Positions 17,958 to 27,140 of a stretch of DNA of 64,000 nt are shown piece after piece. The first letter of the stretch is position 1. Each line of letters starts with the position of its first letter. The notes under the pieces were generated by a model that made no database searches, was not told the origin of the DNA, and was given only the letters and a program-made list of their open reading frames with translations. The stretch covers positions 104,045 to 168,044 of the forward strand of contig JAEXOU010000015.1 in assembly GCA_023439125.1 (NCBI GenBank), written 5' to 3'. Source of the stretch: Bacillota bacterium. Lineage in GTDB: Bacteria > Bacillota > Clostridia > Lachnospirales > Lachnospiraceae. The position numbers and the translations under genes were made by a program.

Positions 17958-18178
17958 TACAATTCACTCCTTTCAAAAAAAGTCCGTCTATTATTATAAC
18001 ATTGAAGTTAACTAATAGCAATAACCATTTTTCATAAAAATCAACAAGTTTACTCATTGATTTTACGACATATATACTACAAAAGCAAGTAATTGAATTA
18101 TTTTCAATAAATAAAGGACATTGATAGTAAATTAGGCTTCGCAATATTAACGACAAACATTGTGTTGGTGCGATTGTA

Positions 18179-18397
18179 TTATTTATCTCTCCAGATAATT
18201 CTTCCTTTCGTCAAATCATAAGGGGATAGTTCTAGAGTAACTTTATCACCAGGAACGATCTTAATAAAGTTCATTCTTAATTTACCACTAATATGAGCTA
18301 ATACTCTATGGCCATTTTCAAGTTCTACAGAAAACATCGCATTAGGTAATTTCTCAATTACAGTTCCTTCAATTTCAACTACATCAGTCTTAGACAT
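18179..18397 (-). CDS. infA: Translation initiation factor IF-1
   Basis: A 72-residue single OB-fold protein starting MSKTDVVEIEGTV and containing GHRVLAHISGKLRMNFI. It binds the A site of the 30S subunit during initiation. The ATG at 18397 has GGAGG upstream; a farther in-frame ATG at 18409 lies in front of that RBS. About 220 bp without a gene follow before rpmJ; nothing clear is seen there. Confidence 0.96.
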   Translation of the reverse strand: MSKTDVVEIEGTVIEKLPNAMFSVELENGHRVLAHISGKLRMNFIKIVPGDKVTLELSPYDLTKGRIIWRDK

Positions 18398-18506
18398 ACA
18401 TACCTCCATAACATCTAAATTAAAAGTAACTATAGAATCGATAAAAATCTCTCTCTACAGTAATACTTCGCGGGTTGATACACACAGCAATAGATAAACC
18501 GTGCTT

Positions 18507-19256
18507 CTATAAACTAAATATCTCCGGATCTCCTTCGGTAATTAGGATTGTATTTTCATAATGTGCTGACAAAGATCCATCCTCTGTTACAATTGTCCAC
18601 CCATCATCTAAGATACATACATCATAAGCTCCCATATTTACCATAGGCTCAATTGCCAAGGTCATACCCGGAATTAGTTTTATTCCTCTTCGTTTTTGTC
18701 TAAAATTAGGGATTTGAGGTTCTTCATGCAAATCCTTACCAATGCCATGGCCTACTAGGTCACGGACACAAGTAAAGTTATGCGCAACTACATAATCCTC
18801 GATTGCAGCAGAGATATCATGTAAATGATTTCCCGCTTTTGCATATTTCATACCTTCGAAGAAACTTTGTTTTGTAACATCAATCAGCTCTTGTATACGA
18901 GCTGGTACCTTTCCTACTGCAATTGTTCTTGCTGCGTCAGATTGATACCCTTGATATTGCACACCCGCATCCAAACTTACGATATCTCCCTCACGAAGAA
19001 TTCTCTTTTTACTTGGAATACCGTGTACTACTTCATCATTCACTGAAACACATACAGCCGCTGGATACCCATTATAATTCAGGAAAGAAGGGATGCAATT
19101 ATATGAGCGTATGATCTCTCTTGCTGCCTTATCAATATCATATGTCGAAATACCTGGTGCAATTATTTCAGCCAACTGTTCATGCACACTTGCTAAAATT
19201 TTTCCAGCCTCTCTCATCAACTCAATTTCTCGTGAAGATTTAATTGTAACTGACAT
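18507..19256 (-). CDS. map: Methionine aminopeptidase, type I
   Basis: 249 residues; removes the initiator Met from new proteins in the cytoplasm. Metal ligands sit in the family motifs: LDAGVQYQGYQSDAART (two Asp), GHGIGKDLHEEP (His), AIEPM (Glu) and SAHYENT (Glu). No N-terminal zinc finger or SH3 extension is present. It lies between adk and infA, the usual Firmicute order. RBS AAGGAG is 11 nt from the ATG. Confidence 0.96.
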   Translation of the reverse strand: MSVTIKSSREIELMREAGKILASVHEQLAEIIAPGISTYDIDKAAREIIRSYNCIPSFLNYNGYPAAVCVSVNDEVVHGIPSKKRILREGDIVSLDAGVQYQGYQSDAARTIAVGKVPARIQELIDVTKQSFFEGMKYAKAGNHLHDISAAIEDYVVAHNFTCVRDLVGHGIGKDLHEEPQIPNFRQKRRGIKLIPGMTLAIEPMVNMGAYDVCILDDGWTIVTEDGSLSAHYENTILITEGDPEIFSL

Positions 19257-19324
19257 ATTATCGAAATCTCCTTATCTAACGTGTCATATAATTCCCTTTT
19301 GTCCATAAAAGATTATTGTCATTC

Positions 19325-19972
19325 TTATTTATCACCAAGAATCTCAACAATTGCATTAAATACCTCTGCAACATCCATGGTACCATCAACTTCTTTTAAT
19401 ATATGAAGACTATCATAATATTCTATTAACGGTTGTGTCTGAGTATGATAAACATTGAGACGTTTTGCAACTGTTTCAGGCTTATCATCATCACGAAGCG
19501 TAAGCTTTCCGCCACATGCATCACAGATACTTTCTTCTTTTGTAGGGTTAAAAACAACATGGTAAGTACCACCACAAGCAACACAAGCACGTCTACCAGA
19601 CATACGAGTAACGATGTTTTCATCTGGAACTTCAACATTAATTGCATAATCTACTTTTTCATTCGCCTTGCTTAAAGCTTCTGTTAATGCTTCTGCTTGA
19701 GGAATTGTTCTTGGAAAACCATCTAAAACATATCCATTTTTACAATCTTCCTCTGCAAAGCGATCCATAATCATATCTAGAGTAATTGCATCCGGTACTA
19801 AAAGTCCTTGATCCATATACTCTTTTGCCTTACGACCTAACTCTGTATTATTTTTTATATTTGCTCTAAATATATCACCAGTTGAGATATGAGGAATATT
19901 GTATTTTTTTGCAATCATCTTTGCTTGAGTCCCTTTACCTGCTCCTGGGGCTCCCAACATAATTATTTTCAT
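19325..19972 (-). CDS. adk: Adenylate kinase
   Basis: 215 residues; interconverts ATP, ADP and AMP. The P-loop is GAPGAGKGT (8-16). The lid domain carries four Cys (130, 133, 150, 153) that bind structural zinc, the form common in Gram-positives. The AMP-binding region (HISTGDIFRANI) and DGFPRT are intact. It lies between secY and map. Confidence 0.97.
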   Translation of the reverse strand: MKIIMLGAPGAGKGTQAKMIAKKYNIPHISTGDIFRANIKNNTELGRKAKEYMDQGLLVPDAITLDMIMDRFAEEDCKNGYVLDGFPRTIPQAEALTEALSKANEKVDYAINVEVPDENIVTRMSGRRACVACGGTYHVVFNPTKEESICDACGGKLTLRDDDKPETVAKRLNVYHTQTQPLIEYYDSLHILKEVDGTMDVAEVFNAIVEILGDK

Positions 19973-20118
19973 ACCACTAGTATCCTCCTAAATAATCGAT
20001 ATAGGCAACTTACGCCATTAGTGTAATAGTACAAATTCGATGCAGACTGCTTCACTGTTTTACATAAGCACTTATAGGAGCTGTTGCATACAACAGCCCC
20101 TACTAAGTTCTATCTTAT

Positions 20119-21447
20119 TTAGTCATTTAAGAAGCCCTTATAATGACGTACAAGCATCTGTGATTCAACCTGCTTCATTGTCTCAAGAACAACACCTACA
20201 ACGATAATAACCGAAGTACCGCCGAATGAAACCTGTGCATTAAACATACCTGAAAACGCAATTGGAATAACTGCTACTATGGTTAAGAATATAGCACCAA
20301 TAAAGATGATATAATTTAAAACCTTAGTTAAGTACTCGCTTGTTGGCTTACCTGGACGAATACCAGGGATAAAACCACCTTGCTTCTTCATATTGTTAGC
20401 AACCTCTACTGGATTAAATGTAATCGAAGTATAAAAATATGCAAAGAATATAATTAAAGCCATGTAGATAAGTAAACCAACAGTGTATTTAAATGCACCA
20501 TTGTCAAGATCAAACCAGTTCTGAGAGTTAAGCATATAAAGAACTTTAGGCCAGAAATATGCACGCTCAGCTTGTAAACCGAACATAGAAGCAATAATTA
20601 TTGGAAACTGCATTAAGGATACAGCAAAGATAACTGGGATAACACCAGCAGTGTTAACCTTAAGAGGGATAAAGGAGGATTGTCCACCTACCATCTTTCT
20701 TCCCTGAACCTTCTTAGCATATTGAACAGCAATCTTTCTCTGTGCATCCTGAAGAAGGATAACAACAACAACCATAAATACAATTATAGCTAAAATAATA
20801 ACTGCAGCAAATACGCCCTTCACTACAGATTTTCCGTTAATGAAAGTATTATATAAGCCTGAAAGATCAGCTGGCATACCAGCAACGATATTAATCAATA
20901 AGATAATTGAGATACCATTACCAACGCCTTTTTCTGTTATTTTCTCGCCTAACCACATTAAGAATGCAGAACCAGCTGTAAATGTACAAGTAATAACAAC
21001 AATGTTACTAAAAGAAACTCCACCATGAAGAATACCTGAATTACCAAAACCAATAACTAATGCCACAGATTCAATAATTGCAAGTGCAATCGTTACATAT
21101 CTTGATATCTCAGCAATTTTCTTTTTACCATCTTCACCATCTTTCTGAAGCTCTTCAAGCTTTGGAATTGCAATTGTTAACAACTGCATAATGATAGAAG
21201 AAGTAATGTATGGACCAATACCAAGAGCAAATAATGACATCCTGGAGAAAGAACCACCGGTGAACGAATCAAGGAAACTCAAACCACTACCAAAATTTTG
21301 AGCAAAAAATTGAGTAATGTAATTTTGGTCTACTCCCGGAGCCGGGAGTAAAGAACCAATTCTTACTACAATTAAAGCCATGCAAGTAAATAAAATCTTG
21401 TTTCTAATATCTTTAATCTTAAACGCATTTCTGAACGTTTTAAACAT
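20119..21447 (-). CDS. secY: Preprotein translocase subunit SecY
   Basis: The 442-residue channel subunit of the Sec translocon, with ten membrane segments. The plug and first-helix region include LPAPGVDQNYI; the family segments GIGPYITSSIIMQLL and NPVEVANNMKKQGGFIPGIRPG are clear. GAGGTGATC lies at the rplO stop, so it is coupled to rplO with 1 bp between stop and start. Confidence 0.98.
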   Translation of the reverse strand: MFKTFRNAFKIKDIRNKILFTCMALIVVRIGSLLPAPGVDQNYITQFFAQNFGSGLSFLDSFTGGSFSRMSLFALGIGPYITSSIIMQLLTIAIPKLEELQKDGEDGKKKIAEISRYVTIALAIIESVALVIGFGNSGILHGGVSFSNIVVITCTFTAGSAFLMWLGEKITEKGVGNGISIILLINIVAGMPADLSGLYNTFINGKSVVKGVFAAVIILAIIVFMVVVVILLQDAQRKIAVQYAKKVQGRKMVGGQSSFIPLKVNTAGVIPVIFAVSLMQFPIIIASMFGLQAERAYFWPKVLYMLNSQNWFDLDNGAFKYTVGLLIYMALIIFFAYFYTSITFNPVEVANNMKKQGGFIPGIRPGKPTSEYLTKVLNYIIFIGAIFLTIVAVIPIAFSGMFNAQVSFGGTSVIIVVGVVLETMKQVESQMLVRHYKGFLND

Positions 21448-21448
21448 A

Positions 21449-21889
21449 CTAGATCACCTCAGCATTTCCACCAAGAGCTTTAATCTTTTCGATAGCGCTT
21501 TCAGAGAAAGCCGAAACCTTAACATTAAGCTTCTTAGTTAATTCTCCGTTTCCAAGAATCTTTACTCCATCTTTTGGATTACTAATGATGCCCATTGCTA
21601 CCAATGTTTCTGCTGTTACTTCTGCACCATCTTCAAATTTATTTAACATGCTTACGTTAACTGCAATGATTTCCTTTGAGTTTCTGTTATTGAAGCCTCT
21701 CTTTGGAAGTCTTCTATATAAAGGCATCTGACCACCTTCGAAACCTACTCTAGTAGCTCCAGAACGTGCTTTCTGTCCTTTATGTCCCTTACCAGCAGTT
21801 TTACCATTGCCTGAACCGTGACCACGTCCACGTCTGAAGTTCCCACTTTGCTTAGAACCATCTGCAGGTCTTAAATCTGTTAAATTCAT
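21449..21889 (-). CDS. rplO: 50S ribosomal protein L15
   Basis: 146 residues from MNLTDLRPADGSKQ. It has the Gly/Arg-rich loop (RRGRGHGSGNGKTAGKGHKGQKAR) that threads into 23S rRNA, and the terminal NVKVSAFSESAIEKIKALGG. The ATG at 21889 is 8 nt after GGAGG; a GTG three codons earlier overlaps the RBS and is unlikely. Confidence 0.96.
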   Translation of the reverse strand: MNLTDLRPADGSKQSGNFRRGRGHGSGNGKTAGKGHKGQKARSGATRVGFEGGQMPLYRRLPKRGFNNRNSKEIIAVNVSMLNKFEDGAEVTAETLVAMGIISNPKDGVKILGNGELTKKLNVKVSAFSESAIEKIKALGGNAEVI

Positions 21890-21913
21890 CGTGCGCACCT
21901 CCTTACTTTTTAA

Positions 21914-22096
21914 TTAGATCTCTTCAACCTTAACTAAATGTCTAACTTGATTAATCATTCCTCTGATAGCCGCATTATCTGGCAACTCATTTGTACTGTT
22001 AAGTTTTCCTAAACCAAGCGCGCTAACAGTTAATTTATGCTTTGGAAGTGCACCAATTGTAGACTTTGTTAAAGTAACTTTTAATTTATTAGCCAT
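21914..22096 (-). CDS. rpmD: 50S ribosomal protein L30
   Basis: A 60-residue protein of the short bacterial L30 type, with KVTLTKSTIGALPKHKLTVSALGLGKLNST and a single ferredoxin-like fold. It lies between rpsE and rplO as in most bacteria. Confidence 0.95.
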   Translation of the reverse strand: MANKLKVTLTKSTIGALPKHKLTVSALGLGKLNSTNELPDNAAIRGMINQVRHLVKVEEI

Positions 22097-22116
22097 TTTA
22101 ATATCCTCCGCCTTTC

Positions 22117-22623
22117 TTAGCTTAGCTGATCCACGGAAATACCGCGAAGTGCAGCTACTTCTTCTGGAGTCTTTAATTTGCTTAATCCTTCAATAGTAGC
22201 TAGAACTACGTTCTGCTTGTTATTGGAACCAAGAGACTTGGTACGGATGTTTTTAAATCCTGCAAGCTCTAATACGTTACGAGCAGGACCGCCAGCGATG
22301 ATACCAGTACCTTCAGGGCTTCTCTTTAATAATACAGTAGAACTGCCGAATTTACCAATATAATCGTGAGGTACACTACCATTTTCATCAAGTGGTAATG
22401 TAATCATTTTCTTGATTGCATCTTCTTTTCCTTTACGAATTGCTTCAGGAATTTCAGCTGCTTTGCCTAAGCCTGCACCGATATGTCCGTTCTTGTCACC
22501 AACAACGACTAAAGCTGTAAAGCGGAAGTTACGACCACCTTTAACAACCTTTGTTACACGCTTAATTGATACTACTTTATCTTCTAATTCCATTTGTTTC
22601 GCATCAATGATTGTACGTTTCAT
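22117..22623 (-). CDS. rpsE: 30S ribosomal protein S5
   Basis: 168 residues with the double-stranded-RNA-binding-like N-domain (RVTKVVKGGRNFRFTALVVVGD) and the C-domain (GTGIIAGGPARNVLELAG). It takes part in decoding fidelity and mRNA unwinding at the entry channel. GGAGGAGA precedes the ATG. Confidence 0.97.
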   Translation of the reverse strand: MKRTIIDAKQMELEDKVVSIKRVTKVVKGGRNFRFTALVVVGDKNGHIGAGLGKAAEIPEAIRKGKEDAIKKMITLPLDENGSVPHDYIGKFGSSTVLLKRSPEGTGIIAGGPARNVLELAGFKNIRTKSLGSNNKQNVVLATIEGLSKLKTPEEVAALRGISVDQLS

Positions 22624-22639
22624 GTGTTCTCCTCCTTGC

Positions 22640-23008
22640 TTAGAAATTAAGACCAGCTTCTCTTGCTGCTTCTGCTAATGCCTGAATCTTACCCTGATAT
22701 ATAAATCCGCCTCTATCAAATACAACTGAAGTAATTCCTTTTTCAAGAGCCTTCTTAGCGATAACTGTTCCCAACTTTGTTGCAGCTGCAACATCGTTTG
22801 TCTTCTCTAAGTCAGATTTTACATCTGCCTGAAGAGTGGAAGCTGCTACTAAGGTATTACCTACTGTATCGTCAATGATCTGAGCGTACATATGGTTGTT
22901 ACTTCTGAACACAGCTAAACGTGGTCTTTCAGGAGTACCGGAGAAACGATTACGCATTCTGTTGTGCTTTTTAATACGAACTTCTGATTTATTAATTTTG
23001 CTAACCAT
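22640..23008 (-). CDS. rplR: 50S ribosomal protein L18
   Basis: 122 residues. It binds 5S rRNA with L5. The basic N-terminus (KKHNRMRNRFSGTPERPRLAVFRSNNHMYAQIIDD) and the end (KIQALAEAAREAGLNF) are characteristic. It lies between rplF and rpsE. Confidence 0.97.
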   Translation of the reverse strand: MVSKINKSEVRIKKHNRMRNRFSGTPERPRLAVFRSNNHMYAQIIDDTVGNTLVAASTLQADVKSDLEKTNDVAAATKLGTVIAKKALEKGITSVVFDRGGFIYQGKIQALAEAAREAGLNF

Positions 23009-23025
23009 TATTATCTCTCCTCCTT

Positions 23026-23565
23026 CTACTTCTTACCAGTCTTACCAACTTTACGTCTGATCACTTCATCAGAATACTTGATACCCTTGCCCTTATAAGG
23101 TTCTGGTCTTCTCTTGTCTCTGATTTCAGCAGCATATTGGCCAACTTTTTCTTTATCAATACCTTTAACTGTAATCTTATTCTGTCCTTCAAGTACTGTT
23201 TCAACACCTTCTGGATCAATCATGATTACTGGATGTGAATATCCAAGAGTTAAAGTTAATTCTTTACCGTTCTTTGCAGCTCTGTAACCAACACCGTTGA
23301 TTTCAAGAACTTTCTGGTAACCAGTTGTAACACCTGTTACCATATTTGCGATTAATGTTCTAGTTAAACCATGTAAAGATTTCATTCTCTTTAAATCGTT
23401 TGGTCTAGTAACAACAACGTTATTATCTTCAATCTTGATTTCCATCTCAACTGGAAGAACTCTCTCAAGAGTTCCCTTAGGACCCTTAACGGTCACTTTA
23501 TTTTCTGCTATATCTACAGTTACACCTGCAGGAATAGCGATTGGCATCTTACCTATACGTGACAT
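23026..23565 (-). CDS. rplF: 50S ribosomal protein L6
   Basis: 179 residues with two repeated L6 domains. The signature PEPYKGKGIKYSDEVIRRKVGK is near the C-terminus. It sits near the factor-binding region of the 50S subunit. RBS TAGGAGGTAC. Confidence 0.97.
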   Translation of the reverse strand: MSRIGKMPIAIPAGVTVDIAENKVTVKGPKGTLERVLPVEMEIKIEDNNVVVTRPNDLKRMKSLHGLTRTLIANMVTGVTTGYQKVLEINGVGYRAAKNGKELTLTLGYSHPVIMIDPEGVETVLEGQNKITVKGIDKEKVGQYAAEIRDKRRPEPYKGKGIKYSDEVIRRKVGKTGKK

Positions 23566-23623
23566 GCCCGTACCTCCTAATATTCTATTTAAAAACTAAC
23601 AGTTCTCTGCAAATGTTTGGTAA

Positions 23624-24025
23624 TTACCAAACAAATGCTAATACTTCGCCACCAACATTAGCGTTTCTTGCTGCTTTATCAGTAAGAACACCTTTGTTTG
23701 TAGAGATGATTGCAACACCTAAACCACCAAAAACCTTAGGAAGCTCTTCGCTGTTTGCATAAACACGAAGACCTGGCTTAGAGATTCTCTTAAGACCAGA
23801 AATAACCTTTTCGTTTTTATCTTTACCATATTTAAGTGTAATGTGGATTGTTTTAAAACTACCAACTTCTTCAACGTTATATGCTTTGATGTAACCTTCA
23901 TTGAAAAGGATTTCAGCAATAGCAATTTTCATCTTAGAAGCAGGTACATCTACTGTATCATGTTTCGCAGTATTTGCATTACGGATTCTTGTAAGCATAT
24001 CTGCAATTGGATCGCTCATTGTCAT
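23624..24025 (-). CDS. rpsH: 30S ribosomal protein S8
   Basis: 133 residues. It binds helix 21 of 16S rRNA. DPIADMLTRIRNAN at the start and VFGGLGVAIISTNKGVLTDKAARNANVGGEVLAFVW at the end (conserved STNKG) are typical. GGAGG is 9 nt before the ATG at 24025; a second Met two codons later is possible. In E. coli S8 represses the spc operon; no such site was recognised here. Confidence 0.97.
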   Translation of the reverse strand: MTMSDPIADMLTRIRNANTAKHDTVDVPASKMKIAIAEILFNEGYIKAYNVEEVGSFKTIHITLKYGKDKNEKVISGLKRISKPGLRVYANSEELPKVFGGLGVAIISTNKGVLTDKAARNANVGGEVLAFVW

Positions 24026-24048
24026 TTGATTTTGCCTCCTTTCTTAAA

Positions 24049-24234
24049 CTACCAGCTTGCTTTTTTAACACCTGGTATCTGTCCCTTGTATGCTAATTCA
24101 CGGAAGCAAATTCTGCAGATTCCGTATTTTCTTAAATAAGCATGAGGACGGCCACAGATTCTACAACGATTATATTCTCTTGTTGAGAACTTCTGTGTCT
24201 TCTGTTGTTTGATCTTCATTGACGTTTTAGCCAT
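24049..24234 (-). CDS. rpsN: 30S ribosomal protein S14, zinc type
   Basis: 61 residues. The four Cys (24, 27, 40, 43) form the zinc ribbon of the short S14 type (rpsZ in some annotations). Ends GQIPGVKKASW, a standard sequence. It lies between rplE and rpsH. Zinc-free S14 copies occur elsewhere in some genomes but not in this window. Confidence 0.97.
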   Translation of the reverse strand: MAKTSMKIKQQKTQKFSTREYNRCRICGRPHAYLRKYGICRICFRELAYKGQIPGVKKASW

Positions 24235-24250
24235 GGAATTCCCTCCTTAA

Positions 24251-24790
24251 CTATTTGCTAAATGGCATACCGAATTGTGTGAGTAATTCACGAGCTTCTT
24301 CATCGGTCTTGGCAGTTGTTACGAAAATAACATCCATACCTCTTACCTTATCTACCTTGTCGTATTCAATTTCAGGGAAGATTAACTGCTCTTTGATACC
24401 GAGTGCATAATTTCCTCTACCATCGAATGCATTTGGATTAACACCTCTAAAGTCACGTACACGAGGAAGAGCTAAATTAATAAGACGATCAGCGAATTCA
24501 TACATTTTATCGCCTCTTAAAGTAACTTTACATCCAATAGCAACGCCTTCTCTGATCTTAAAGTTAGCAACGGACTTTCTTGCCTTAGTTGTAACCGCCT
24601 TTTGACCAGCGATGATTTCCATATCTTTTACAGCTGCTTCAAGTGCTTTTGCATTATCTTTTGCTTCACCAACGCCCATGTTGATTACGATCTTGTCAAG
24701 CTTTGGAATCTGCATAATATTCTTGTAACCGAATTTCTTCTGCATAGCTGTCATGATTTCATTATTGTAAATTTCTTTTAAACGAGTCAA
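24251..24790 (-). CDS. rplE: 50S ribosomal protein L5
   Basis: 179 residues from a TTG start at 24790. That codon has GGAGG 10 nt upstream and is followed by the normal L5 sequence TRLKEIYNNEIM. The longer reading frame up to 24880 would run into rplX and lacks an RBS at the right place. Family motifs: NPNAFDGRGNYALG and GMDVIFVTTAKTDEEAREL. It binds 5S rRNA. The TTG start is unusual in this cluster. Confidence 0.95.
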   Translation of the reverse strand: MTRLKEIYNNEIMTAMQKKFGYKNIMQIPKLDKIVINMGVGEAKDNAKALEAAVKDMEIIAGQKAVTTKARKSVANFKIREGVAIGCKVTLRGDKMYEFADRLINLALPRVRDFRGVNPNAFDGRGNYALGIKEQLIFPEIEYDKVDKVRGMDVIFVTTAKTDEEARELLTQFGMPFSK

Positions 24791-24815
24791 CTTTAAATGA
24801 CCTCCTCTCTCAGAA

Positions 24816-25133
24816 TTAGTCAATGATATCGCCAGTTGCTTTAGCAACGCGAGCTTTTCTTGTACCTTTTTTGTCTTCAACAGTTGTAAAACCGATTCTT
24901 GTAGTCTTACCCTTATGAACGTACATTACATTAGATGCATCAATAGGTGCTTCCTGGTGTACGATGCCACCCTTTGGATTCGCCTGGGATGCCTTGGTAT
25001 GCTTAGTTACTTGGTTAATACCTTCCACTAAAACTTTACCTTCGGAAACACGAAGAACTTTGCCTTCTTTTCCTTTATCTTTACCAGTGATAACCTTAAC
25101 GGTATCACCCTTCTTAATCTTTGTAGTTGCCAT
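24816..25133 (-). CDS. rplX: 50S ribosomal protein L24
   Basis: 105 residues with an N-terminal KOW motif (KGDTVKVITGKDKGKEGKVLRV) and GGIVHQEAPIDASNVM. An assembly initiator of the 50S subunit. AGGAGGTG lies upstream of the ATG. Confidence 0.97.
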   Translation of the reverse strand: MATTKIKKGDTVKVITGKDKGKEGKVLRVSEGKVLVEGINQVTKHTKASQANPKGGIVHQEAPIDASNVMYVHKGKTTRIGFTTVEDKKGTRKARVAKATGDIID

Positions 25134-25147
25134 GCGTCTACACCTCC

Positions 25148-25516
25148 TTATAATACTTCTGGTGCTAATGAAACGATTTTCATGAATTGCTTTTCTCTCA
25201 ATTCTCTAGCTACTGGTCCAAAGATACGAGTTCCCTTAGGGTTCTTGTCGTCTTTGATAATAACGGCAGCATTCTCGTCGAATCTGATATAAGAACCATC
25301 TTTACGACGTGCTCCTTTTACAGTACGAACAACAACAGCCTTAACAACATCGCCCTTCTTAACAACTCCGCCTGGTGTTGCATCTTTAACGGAAGCTACG
25401 ATGATATCGCCGATATTCGCATATCTTCTGGTTGATCCGCCTAACACACGGATACATAATAATTCTCTTGCACCGGTATTATCAGCAACCTTAAGTCTGG
25501 ATTCTGTTTGTATCAT
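25148..25516 (-). CDS. rplN: 50S ribosomal protein L14
   Basis: 122 residues, MIQTESRLKVADNTGARELLCIRVLGG at the start and the family signature at AVVVRTVKGARRKDGSYIRFDENA. It lies between rpsQ and rplX. Confidence 0.98.
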   Translation of the reverse strand: MIQTESRLKVADNTGARELLCIRVLGGSTRRYANIGDIIVASVKDATPGGVVKKGDVVKAVVVRTVKGARRKDGSYIRFDENAAVIIKDDKNPKGTRIFGPVARELREKQFMKIVSLAPEVL

Positions 25517-25561
25517 GTCAGATACTCCTTTCTCAATTTACATCTTTGAAAGTTAAATTTA

Positions 25562-25819
25562 TTACTTAGCTTTCTCTACGATTTCAACAAGTCTCCATCT
25601 CTTATCCTTGGATAATGGTCTTGTTTCCATAACTTTTACTCTATCACCAATCTGGCATTCGTTGTTTTCATCATGAGCTTTCAATTTGTAAGTTCTCTTA
25701 ACGATTTTGTTGTAAAGAGGATGCTTTACGTTATCAACTACAGCAACAACGATTGTCTTATCCATCTTATCACTTACGACCTTACCGGTACGTACTTTTC
25801 TGAGATTTCTTTCTACCAC
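25562..25819 (-). CDS. rpsQ: 30S ribosomal protein S17
   Basis: 85 residues; OB-fold 16S-binding protein with RKVRTGKVVSDKMDKTIVVAV and GDRVKVMETRPLSKDKRWRLVEI. The start is a GTG at 25819 preceded by AAAGGAG 6-7 nt upstream. Confidence 0.96.
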   Translation of the reverse strand: MVERNLRKVRTGKVVSDKMDKTIVVAVVDNVKHPLYNKIVKRTYKLKAHDENNECQIGDRVKVMETRPLSKDKRWRLVEIVEKAK

Positions 25820-25833
25820 AGCAATACTCCTTT

Positions 25834-26043
25834 CTAGTTAGCAGCTTTTGCTTTCTGAGAGATTACAGTCTGAATTCTAGCGATGTTTTTTCTAACATCT
25901 TTAATTCTAGATGTATTGTCTAACTGATTTGTTGCGTTCTGGAATCTTAAGTTAAAAAGTTCCTTCTTAGCAGCTACTAATGTTTCATTCAGTTCTGCAA
26001 CTGACTTTGCGTTCAATTCTTCTACGTATTTATTAGTTTTCAC
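25834..26043 (-). CDS. rpmC: 50S ribosomal protein L29
   Basis: 69 residues, mostly two helices (VAELNETLVAAKKELFNLRFQNAT). The start is a GTG at 26043, 8 nt from AGGAGG; it overlaps the last 11 nt of rplP, giving translational coupling. A GTG three codons earlier abuts the RBS and is unlikely. Confidence 0.94.
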   Translation of the reverse strand: MKTNKYVEELNAKSVAELNETLVAAKKELFNLRFQNATNQLDNTSRIKDVRKNIARIQTVISQKAKAAN

Positions 26044-26470
26044 TGCCCGCACCTCCTTCTAAATCTGCGCGAGAAACGATCTTGCACTTAACTGGTAACT
26101 TGTGTGAAGCAAGACGAAGAGCTTCTTTTGCGATTTCTTCGCTAACGCCTGCGATTTCGAACATTACGCGGCCTGGCTTAACTACTGCTACCCAGTATTC
26201 TAGGGAACCTTTACCGGAACCCATACGAGTTTCTGCTGGTTTTGTTGTTACAGGTTTATCAGGGAAAATCTTGATCCAAACTTGACCACCACGCTTGATG
26301 TAACGAGTCATAGCGATACGGGCTGCTTCGATCTGATTTGATTTAATCCATGCTGGTTCCATGGCTATGATACCATATTCACCGTTAGAGATTTTATTAC
26401 CTCTTAATGCTTTTCCTGTCATTGAGCCACGGAATTGCTTACGGCGTTTTACTCTTTTTGGCATTAACAT
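26033..26470 (-). CDS. rplP: 50S ribosomal protein L16
   Basis: 145 residues, MLMPKRVKRRKQFRGSMTGK and the later GQVWIKIFPDKPVT and GKGSLEYWVAVVKPGR motifs. It sits near the A site. It overlaps rpsC by 1 nt (TAATG) and rpmC by 11 nt. Confidence 0.97.
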   Translation of the reverse strand: MLMPKRVKRRKQFRGSMTGKALRGNKISNGEYGIIAMEPAWIKSNQIEAARIAMTRYIKRGGQVWIKIFPDKPVTTKPAETRMGSGKGSLEYWVAVVKPGRVMFEIAGVSEEIAKEALRLASHKLPVKCKIVSRADLEGGAGSEN

Positions 26471-27129
26471 TATTTATCGCTCCCTTCCTTTTTAACTGCC
26501 TTTGTTGGAAGTACTTCTCCATGGTAGATCCAAGCTTTAACACCTAATTTACCATAAGTTGTGTTAGCTTCTGCAAAACCATAATCGATATCTGCACGAA
26601 GTGTTTGTAGTGGAATAGTTCCTTCACTGTAGAACTCTGTACGAGCCATATCAGCTCCGCCAAGACGACCAGAAACTGCAGTCTTAATACCCTTTGCTCC
26701 TGACTTCATTGTACGAGACATTGTAGATTTCATAGCTCTTCTGAAAGAGATACGGTTTTCTAACTGCTGAGCAATGTTTTCAGCTACTAACTGAGCATTA
26801 ACATCTGGCTTCTTAATTTCTTTAATTTCAAGATTTAATTTATTTTTTGTAAACTTAGCGATTTCACTCTTTAATTTCTCGATTTCAGCGCCAGCTTTAC
26901 CGATTACTACACCAGGTTTAGCAGTGTGGATAATCACTTTTAATTTATCAGATGCACGCTCGATTTCAATCTTAGCGATGCCTGCACTATATAATTTCTT
27001 CTTTAAGTAGGTTCTGATATTGTAGTCTTCAACTAAGTTATCTGCAAAATCAGATTCCGCATACCATCTTGAGTCCCAGTCATTGATTACTCCGACTCTT
27101 AAGCCATGAGGATTAACTTTTTGTCCCAT
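26470..27129 (-). CDS. rpsC: 30S ribosomal protein S3
   Basis: 219 residues with a type II KH domain (PGVVIGKAGAEIEKLKSEI) and the C-terminal S3 domain (SGRLGGADMARTEFYSEGTIP). Located at the mRNA entry tunnel. Its stop overlaps the rplP start. Confidence 0.98.
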   Translation of the reverse strand: MGQKVNPHGLRVGVINDWDSRWYAESDFADNLVEDYNIRTYLKKKLYSAGIAKIEIERASDKLKVIIHTAKPGVVIGKAGAEIEKLKSEIAKFTKNKLNLEIKEIKKPDVNAQLVAENIAQQLENRISFRRAMKSTMSRTMKSGAKGIKTAVSGRLGGADMARTEFYSEGTIPLQTLRADIDYGFAEANTTYGKLGVKAWIYHGEVLPTKAVKKEGSDK

Positions 27130-27140
27130 GATTGCCCTCC

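Noticed and set aside
17947..18156. A 69-codon open frame between infA and rpmJ
   Set aside because: No RBS, no family match, overlaps the rpmJ 5' end and is A/T-rich; likely chance.
24791..24880. N-terminal extension of L5
   Set aside because: Would overlap rplX and contains the true RBS; the TTG start gives the normal L5 length.
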